A stretch of DNA of 64,000 nucleotides. Origin: Siphonodentalium dalli (taxonomy: Eukaryota; Mollusca; Scaphopoda; Gadilida; Siphonodentaliidae). Under the pieces are notes generated by a model that saw only the letters and a program-made list of their open reading frames with translations, was not told where the DNA came from and searched no databases. Positions 52,601 through 61,600 of the stretch are shown here, piece by piece. The position numbers and the translations under genes are program-made. Positions within the stretch are counted from its first letter, which is position 1, and each line of letters begins with the position of its first letter. The DNA is taken from positions 105,423,319 through 105,487,318 of the forward strand of contig CP136066.1 of assembly GCA_032622095.1 (NCBI GenBank), in the 5' to 3' direction.

Positions 52601-55600
52601 GAGAGATATCTTAGCTGCTACATATTTTACCCAAGGGTCCACCTTTGCTGAGCAGGTGGTTTCTGAGCAGGTGGTTTCTGAGCAGGTGGTTTCTGAGCAG
52701 GTGGTTTCTGAGCAGGTGGTTTCTGAGCAGGTGGTTTCACAGGCCTAGTCTGATTATTTCCCTCCTCTTATTTAAGAATTCTAATTATAGCCAATAGTTC
52801 ACTGTCCAAACCAACATCCCACCCCCAAACCCAGTTAAGTGCAACAAACACAAAAGAGGAAGAAAAAGAGGGTGAACTCAACTTGACTCTGGATTTTATA
52901 GAAATGACTGTTACAGGGTCATTGATAGCCATTTCCTTTTGACAAGTGTGCAAAAACGTATCATAGGTATTTCGTACCATTTCATTACTGAAGGATATGT
53001 AACAGGTTTAACAAAGAAATAGCGACCCAATTAATTTTCTTCTTAATCTATTCTACCACGTGCAAAGCATGAAGTATAACCAACAGTTCAGTGACCAAGA
53101 TACTTATTAGAAGAAGAATATTTTCGTTAAGAAAATAACAAATTTCTGCTAATTAATTAATATCAAAACCTACCTGCCTGCCCAATTTAAAAAAAAAAGT
53201 GTCAGAAATAATAAATGAACTTTGTGTGGCATTGCTATCACGGATTATCACGGCACGTCAATGAATGTTTCCGCTTATGCTTTCAATACTGTCACTTGTA
53301 TTGTCTTGATCTTAAAAGAATAGAAAACTAAGACTGGCTTCTGTAGTGACTGAAATATATCTTATCTACCTTAAAGGATTACACCGTTGTAATTTTTCTC
53401 AGTCATTTTTGATATCCGCTACTGCACTGAGATTTTTGTGATAGGCCCCCTGTAACTGAAGTTATGACGATTCATGCGATTGAATATTACATAACGGATT
53501 ATGTAGTCTGAATCGTTAATCTTCCATTCATGTGACGTCACATGAGTGACTACTAGCAACACATGGTGTCAAACTTGAAAGGCTGTCGCAATTGGCTTTT
53601 ATCTACTGATTGTTTATACAGAAATGGCTGGACCATCGGAACTGAAAATTTATACTTTATGGGTAATTTGACCCGGGAGGTCTTATTATATAGGTCCTGT
53701 TGAAAGCCAATTGCAACAGGCTTTCAAGTTTGACACACTGTGTCACTAGTAGTCCTCATGTGACATCACCTGAAGGAAGATTAATGATTCAGACTGCATA
53801 TTCCATAATGCAACAGTCAATAGCATGAATTGCCAAAACTTCAGTTGCGGACGGCCGATCACAAAAGGGCATCGGTACACCGGTGTAATCTTTTAACCCT
53901 TTACCCAACAGAAGGGCCCTGTGCCAATGCATTCTCTTATATATGCGAGTCGACCATAGGTCGCCTCGCATATATAAGAGAATGCATTGGCTTAACACAT
54001 TAAAAATTATAAAATTGTTAAAGAATGTAAGAAAAAATGGTAAAAAGTGTTAAAAAAAGATTTTTTTTAGGCCAATGCATTCTCTTATATATGCGAGGCG
54101 ACCTATGGTCGACTCGCATATATAAGAGAATGCATTGGCACAGGGCATAACTGTAACTATCACAATGTGGTCAAGGAGCCGGTTCCAATGATATCCATAT
54201 TTGTATGGTTCTATTGAGACAGACCGAAGATATTTTAGGCTGTTGAAGCTTTATTTGGCCGGTTTTGGCCGGTTTGTTGGGTAAAGGGTTAAATGCCTCC
54301 TCATCTCATAGCTTCCATAACGTTGAACATCTATTATTTAAAAAATTAGCAGCCAAATTTTGCCTTTGTCATTCCACTTTTTTCATATTTGATAAATGAT
54401 TTACTCACATTTTACATTATTCTTAATTTGTTGTCAATTCAAAAGTTATTGCCTAACACTCAGTTGAGTTATGACCACAAATCTTGCACCCTCCGTAGTT
54501 ATTAGTCTAGTAAAACACATTGATAATTTTAGAGAATTAGATATTCCTAATACATCTACTACAATTACATTGAAATGTATTAAACTTCTTAAACCCTTTC
54601 TTACTAAATACTCATCGACATGTAGTTCCCTTAGGAAATGTTCAGATAATAAGTTCAACAAATGGTATTGACCGTTTTTTTTACTTATTATTTCCACATT
54701 TCCCACCATTTACCAGGAATCTCCTGAAATTGTATTATGGAGGTTCACGTAGGTGATTCTGAGCTATATTATATCACTACACGCTTCTCAGCACTGAATC
54801 AGCAACCTAGAGAATGACCACAATTAAATTAACTCTTGTTATTAACCCTTTCAGTGCCAATTCCGATTTTTGTATCAACCTATATTTCCTTGATCATTTT
54901 TCAAATTATTGATTATAATAATGTGATACATTGATGGAAAGAGCAGCTCTTTCCATCAATGTATCACATTATTATAATCAGAAGATGGAAAGAGTTCTTA
55001 GATTATTATAATCAATAATTTGAAAAAATGATCAAGGAAATATGGGTTGATACAAAAATCGGACTTGGCACTGAAAGGGTTAAAATTATTAAACTTTGTA
55101 ATGAAAAACCTATAGATAAAATGACACAAGTGTGTGAACTGGTTAACGTTATTGCACGAGTTTGTTGTGACGTGATGGTAAAACGAGAACCGTATGATTG
55201 AGTTTTACCTCGCATCATGACAAGCGCATGCAATAACTTTAACATATTCACACAACTGTGTTGTTCTATGTTTATTATACACTCTAAAGATTGCAGCTTG
55301 TATATACTGAAAATTAGGTCGATATTTTATAATTTAATTGAACAAACGTGTGCTTTATTTATACTACACCTCATAATATAGTGAAGCAATATTCTGTTAA
55401 CCCTTTCAGTGCCAAGTCCGATTTTTGTATCAACCCATATTTCCTTGATCATTTTTCAAATTTATTGATTATAATAATGTGATACATTGATGGAAAGAGC
55501 TCTAAGAGCTCTTTCCATCAATGTATCACATTATTATAATCAATAAATTTGAAAAATGATCAAATATGGGAAATATGGGTTGATACAAAAATCGGACTTG

Positions 55601-58600
55601 GCACTGAAAGGGTTAAAATTGACGTCGCCAATGACTTTGACATAATCTGTTTGTATTGTTCAAGGATAATACAAAAAAAATTATTGAACGTTTCACCTTT
55701 ATATCTTTGTGTATGTGGTATTCATAGTTCTGAGTAGATCTCTTCTGTTTAAAAAATAGTCATTTTATGTAAGCGGTTCTTCGTCTTTGTTCAATTTCTA
55801 TAATTAGAGTTTTGATGAATAAACTGGTTATATTGTATGGGAATTGAGGTTGACAACAAGCCTATCAGTTTATATTCAGGCTTCTTTTCTTCAATTTAAC
55901 GCTTCTATGAATGGAGCTTCCTGAAATTTTTCAAAAACCCTGTGCCAATGCATTCTCTTATATATGTGAGTCTCCCATAGGGAGCCTCGCATAAATAAGA
56001 GAATGCATTGGCCTAACAATATTTCCCTTGACCTGGTAAGCCAGTGCATTATCTTATATATGTGAGGCTCCCTATGGGAGACTCGCATATATTAGAGAAT
56101 GCACTGGCACTGGATATTTAATGCTGCAACTGCGCAGCCCCCATCACGAAAAGGTTAATACTTTCCTTCATTAACTCTTTTTTTTTTTTCACTAACTGTC
56201 CATTTATTATTAGTTTCCATTTGGAAAAGTTCAGATAATAAGTTCAACAAATGTGGTTTGTTGAACTTATTATCTGAAAATTTCCCACCAATGAATAGGA
56301 TTCCTACTGCACTTTCTATTATCTGTCATCTGCTTTCATATCCTGAACATCCCTGCAGATTGTTGTACTTATTATTTGAACATGTCTCTCCGTCATATTC
56401 TAAGAGTATGAGTATAATTGCAGTTTACTACAGTAATGCCCTAAGTAATCGACCCCTTAACCACAGCAGAATTATGGGTAACTTTTCAGGATTTAGTTGG
56501 AAATATGGCTTGTTGAAAGTGTGAGCTTTCCGATGAATGGCAACAAGCCATATTTCCGACTAAATCCTGAAAAGTTACCCATAATTCTGCTGTGTTTAAG
56601 AAGTTGATTACTTAGAGCCTTACTGTATGAATGAATGGCTCGGATTTGTAAAATAAACAAGTATTTTTAAAGTGAACATGCTTTCAGTTTAATTATTAAC
56701 CCTTTCATGACGAGAGCTATGCTGATACAGCATTAAAGATCCTGTACAAGGGAATTCTTTTATATATGCGAATCTCCCATATGGAGCCTCGCACATTTAT
56801 AAGAGAATGCACTGGCTTACAATGTCAAGGTAAATATTGTTAGGCCAATGCATTCCCTTATATATCTGAGGCGCCCTAGTGGGTAACTCGCGAAGCTCCA
56901 GACACGGAAGGGTTAAAATTTAACCCATAACCACGACGTAGAAGTTATTAAAACCAATAAAATGCCAAATGCAAATTGGTGTTAACCCTTTACCCAACAA
57001 ACCGGCCAAAACCGGCCAAATAAAGCTTCAACAGCCTAAAATATCTTCGGTCTGTCTCAATAGAACCATACAAATATGGATATCATTGGAACCGGCTCCT
57101 TGACCACATTGTGATAGTTACAGTTATGCCCTGTGCCAATGCATTCTCTTATATATGCGAGTCGACCATAGGTCGCCTCGCATATATAAGAGAATGCATT
57201 GGCCTAAAAACAATATTTTTTTAACACTTTTTACCATTTTTTCTTACATTCTTTAACAATTTTATAACTTTTAATGTGTTAAGCCAATGCATTCTCTTAT
57301 ATATGCGAGGCGACCTATGGTCGACTCGCATATATAAGAGAATGCATTGGCACAGGGCCCTTCTGTTGGGTAAAGGGTTAATGCAAAAGCTATATTATCA
57401 TTCCAGTGTTTTATTTTGAATTGCGTCAAACCTCTGGCTTTCTAACAGGAATAATCCTACTGAGTATGATCCGATAGAACAATGCCGTCCGATTGTAACA
57501 TCGATGATGAAAATTTATAACATTAACCTGCAAAATAGAAAAGAAATGTAACTGAAGGCCACACATGGACTTCTGACACACTGAAGCCTCCTGACATGGA
57601 AGGGTTAAACATCGAGTGCATAAGTTGCATAAAGTACAAAGATAAATAACTCTAACTAATAATAGCTGTTGGCTCCCTTAAAGGTATACATTACACTGAG
57701 TTGAAATTGGTCCAGGGGTCTGGTATTTTTTTTTTTTTTTTAAACAGATGGACAGACAGATTCTACTCTTTTCTATATATAGATTTTAAAATTTGTCGTG
57801 CTTTCCTAGTCATTGACCTCTGTTCTTGCAATTTAAATATGACCAATCGTGAAGTTGTGTTTGTAATTGTCATCAGCTTTTTAAGAGAGTGCAATGAGCT
57901 TTTTTGTCACTAACCAATGAAATTGTGTATAGTAGCCGACATGCCTTGAAATAGTGTGTCTGTCATTTGCAGAATTAGGTCCCCCAGAGGGAGAATTTAG
58001 TGATGCTACCCCGCATAGCAGGCTAGCATCACCAAATTCACCCTCTGGGGACCTCATTTTACAAATGACAGGCACCATATTTCCAGGCTTGATCTTAATA
58101 GGAATTCTAGAGATTAATATCTGATAAGATCGGCTTTTTAAAATATAAAATTCAAAATTGTATTTGCAGAAAGGAGCAGATGTGAATATAAAAAATGATA
58201 AAGGGAATACTCCATTGGCCGTCGCAATGTTCAAGAAAAATGACAGGTAAAAGTCTTTCCTGATGGTGTGTGATTTTTCGTGAAATAATGCTGCACCTCG
58301 CCAGTTATCTATTGTGCAAAATCTCTGTATTATGCGATTTATTTCTATGTTAGTTAATTTTTCTGACATGCAAAAACCACAACTATGCTGTGGTATGGGG
58401 ATATCATGAGATGGACACTTTGAGCGACTAACTTTATAATAGTTTCTACTTCCTTGAGGAATTAAGAACTCGCTTGCCAATTTTTTTGCCAAATAAAAGT
58501 AATATTTTGCCAAATGTGAATTATTTTTACATTTGGCAAGCAGCAGCATGTACTCTGTTACTCGGCCATAACATTATTTTGTTTCTTTGCACCAGGCCTC

Positions 58601-61600
58601 AAAATATGGTGCTGGACATTTGCAGAAGGAGGTCCCCAGAGGGTAAATTTAGTGACTCTACCCTGCATAGCGGGCTAGCATTACCAATTTCATTCTCTGG
58701 GGGCCTTATTCTGCATGGCCTCATCTGCTATGGGAGACCTAGTCTCAGATTTAAGATGCTGATGTGCACCCACTGTGCACCTCGATTATGCATTGTGTCA
58801 TCTGCCAATTTGGGAATATAGAGAAACTAAACTAAAAACAGGAAAATGAAACTTTCTAAAGAAGTTTCTAAAGTAACTAATGCTATGTGGGTAACATTAC
58901 TAAATTCACCCGCTGGGGACCTCATTCTACAAATGTCCTGCACTATATTTTTACTTCTGCTTTCCACAGATGCTCGAGCATTCTGATACAGCAAGGATCA
59001 GACCTGAAGTCGGATATCGTCGTTCCAGCTGAAGTCAAACCCAATCAAGCTCTGCTGGACAAACTGAGTCCCGCCTGGCACTGGAATCCTGAGAGGCCCG
59101 AGAAGGAAGTCAAGGTAGAAACCAGAGAGCCGTTTTTTGAGGTAATTACTTAAGAAATGACTTGAAGATCGATTGGGGTCATTGGATTTTGACCGGCAGA
59201 CTAACTAGAGAGACTCCGCTTGTAGAATTTGTAGGGATTGTGGTGATTTGTGTGTGTGTACTACGTAACTACGTACTTCGTAGATATATACTATGTAACT
59301 ACGTACTTCGTAAATATCTGTGCATAATCACGCAAATAAGGCTAGACGTCAATGGTGTTACTTGCAGTACATTGTACTTGTAGATGTTGTAACACAATTT
59401 ACAGAAGAAAATATTGGAAAAGTTTAGTTATAAAACAAAATACTAAATTATTGTCACAAAACCTTCCATAGTGCAAGTCTGCTCCAAGCCTTGAAATAGT
59501 GTGTCTGTCATTTGCAGAATGAGGTCCCCAGAGGGTGAATTTAGTGATGCTACCCTGCATAGCGGGCTAGCATCACCAAATTCACCCTCTGGGGACCTCA
59601 TTCTGCTTACAGCTCAGCAGAAGGAGGTTCCTAGAGGGTGAATTTGGTGATGCTAGCCCGCTATGCGGGGTAGCATCACTAAATTCACACTCTGGGGACC
59701 TCATTCTGCAAATGACAGACACACTATTTCAAGGCTTGATCTGCTCGTACGAAAACCAGCTAAGATATTTGGACATTTCGCTATCCAAATATCTTAGCTG
59801 GATTTCATAAGAGCAGACTTGGACGAAACTATCCCGTATGTCTTCACATCATCTGGTGATTAATGGTATGCGACCTCCCTTTAATCCAGCATGGACTATT
59901 CCCAGCCATGTTTTATGATTTGATCTGACAGTATAGTATGGTGGCACAAATATACAAATTGGAGTTATGCCCAAGGCTATTCACAAAATCAATTTCAGTT
60001 TTCGAAGAAAGATGACACCGAATTATTAAAAGAGGTGTTAGCCAATAATCCATCCAAGGATAGGAGAAAATGGAAACTGATTGCAGAAGAACTGAAGAAT
60101 TAAAGTAAATCCCGCCCACCTGCACTAATTTGAAAACAATTTGCCCTCAAAACAAAACATAAATTTTTTTGGCCATAGGTTTCAGTTTTTACAGTTAGTT
60201 ATCATCTCAACACTCAATAATCATCTATTTTCATTCCAGAAAGCAATTGATGCTGAAATGGTCAGCTGTTCATTCATGTTGTTGGAATGGCCGGAACATC
60301 TCACTGGACTGACCTTACAAAAAGCTATTGAGGTAGGTTAAACCATGTTATAATCTCAATTACAGCGTGAACGATGATGTTTCAAGAACGTTATATACAC
60401 CGTTATAGTTTATAAACTATAAACTATAAATCATACACCCCTGTTATGAAACTCTTAATCTTGCATGTATCTAAAAATATCAGGATTCCTTATTACGCAG
60501 GTCAGATCTGATCTTCTCTGTCTGACATGTTTGATAAACAAACAATAACTTGGGAGAATGGGTGGTCATTAAAGTTAAATTTAGATCCCAAATTTTCTAA
60601 GCAGTCTGGCTTGTCTACAAATAATAATTTTTCTATAGAAGTGACAGGGATTTTTTTAGGTGTCCTCAGGGTCCGGTATTCGGCCCCATTCCCAACGGGA
60701 AAAAGGCACCTTTATTCCTGAATTTCAACCACCAAATTCCCAATTGCAGGCAGGTATATAATACCATCGGGTTTATTAAATAATTATGAATTTTTTCCGA
60801 CATTTTGTACACTCAAGTCGATCGATAGACGGCTGACAACCCGTAGTAAATCATCTACATCGGAAGCCCGCATCGTATAATGTACATGCAGCGACCTAAC
60901 TATTAGCTTAACATGCGAATTACCTCCCCTCTACCAGTCAGCGCATTTATTAAAGAGGGAGGATAACTCTAAATAAATTGCTGATTTATATAAAACACGT
61001 GTACAGTAAAAAGTTTGGTGGATGGCTTGAATCCTTCCATTGTTATCTGTGAATTTTCAACTTACCTGAGGCTGAGAGATGGACCTCAATGGGCTGAATT
61101 TTACTCCATCTTTGAGTTACCTGTGTTTAAGTCGCGTTATACACCGACAATTATGGTATTAGTACTATTTACTTGTGTGTAACAGTGATTAATTGAGTTT
61201 TTCTAAAACATGGAAAATTCCCAATTTTGGTCTGTAAAGACACATTTTTCCCAATTCGAAGGGACCCAGACCCATTCCCAAAATAGGCAGAAAAATCCCT
61301 GAGTGAATGAGATTTGAATATCTGGCAGGTCAAAAGTGGCAGAGATGGGGATTTAACACTTATGTTCCAATGAGTTAAGTTCAACTACTAAACATGTCTA
61401 CCAAAATCACTAAACCATTGGATCTAATAGTGATAGATCCTTGGGTGAATACGGACAGAGTTATGAGATTTAAAACTCCCCCCCCCCCCCACCCAAACAC
61501 AAAAACCCCTTAAGACAAATTATTTCAGCTTTTGAATTCAGGTTGTGTACTGATATATGGATTCTTTGATAAATTATCAGTAATAGCTAATCGCTAAGGT

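Larger units (their letters stand above)
50250..52745 (+). pseudogene. Degenerate DIRS-type retrotransposon (RT, RNase H start, tyrosine recombinase)
   Basis: Frames shift repeatedly, but the order is telling. SVDLQDAYFHILLHPVFRLY (about 50661-50720) is the DIRS RT DLxDAYFHI block. IGYLNDLYLTHQD (50750) stands where Y-L-D-D is expected, with the second Asp pair altered to ND. INWEKSSLFPSQDFIHLGMH (50838) is the RT to RNase H linker. VRKFLSFLGVVNSAWDLIVC (51870) follows. LTLKTVFLIAFTSARCISKL (52135) is the tyrosine-recombinase box with its Arg changed near the centre. HKVRAVSTSSWVFSGSVAPR followed by DILAATYFTQGSTFAEQ (52550) is the C-terminal recombinase region. A hAT-type element (50974-51852) splits it. 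Confidence 0.85.

Noticed and set aside
57881-58549. 222-codon ORF on the minus strand
   Set aside because: It crosses a family 6 MITE and overlaps exon 22 in antisense; the translation has no recognisable motif.
60527-60721. ORF ending near VLRVRYSAPFPTG, reminiscent of an RT 'PQGSVLGP' block
   Set aside because: Only a few residues resemble it and no other RT motif is nearby; its right part is the end of a hAT-like repeat.
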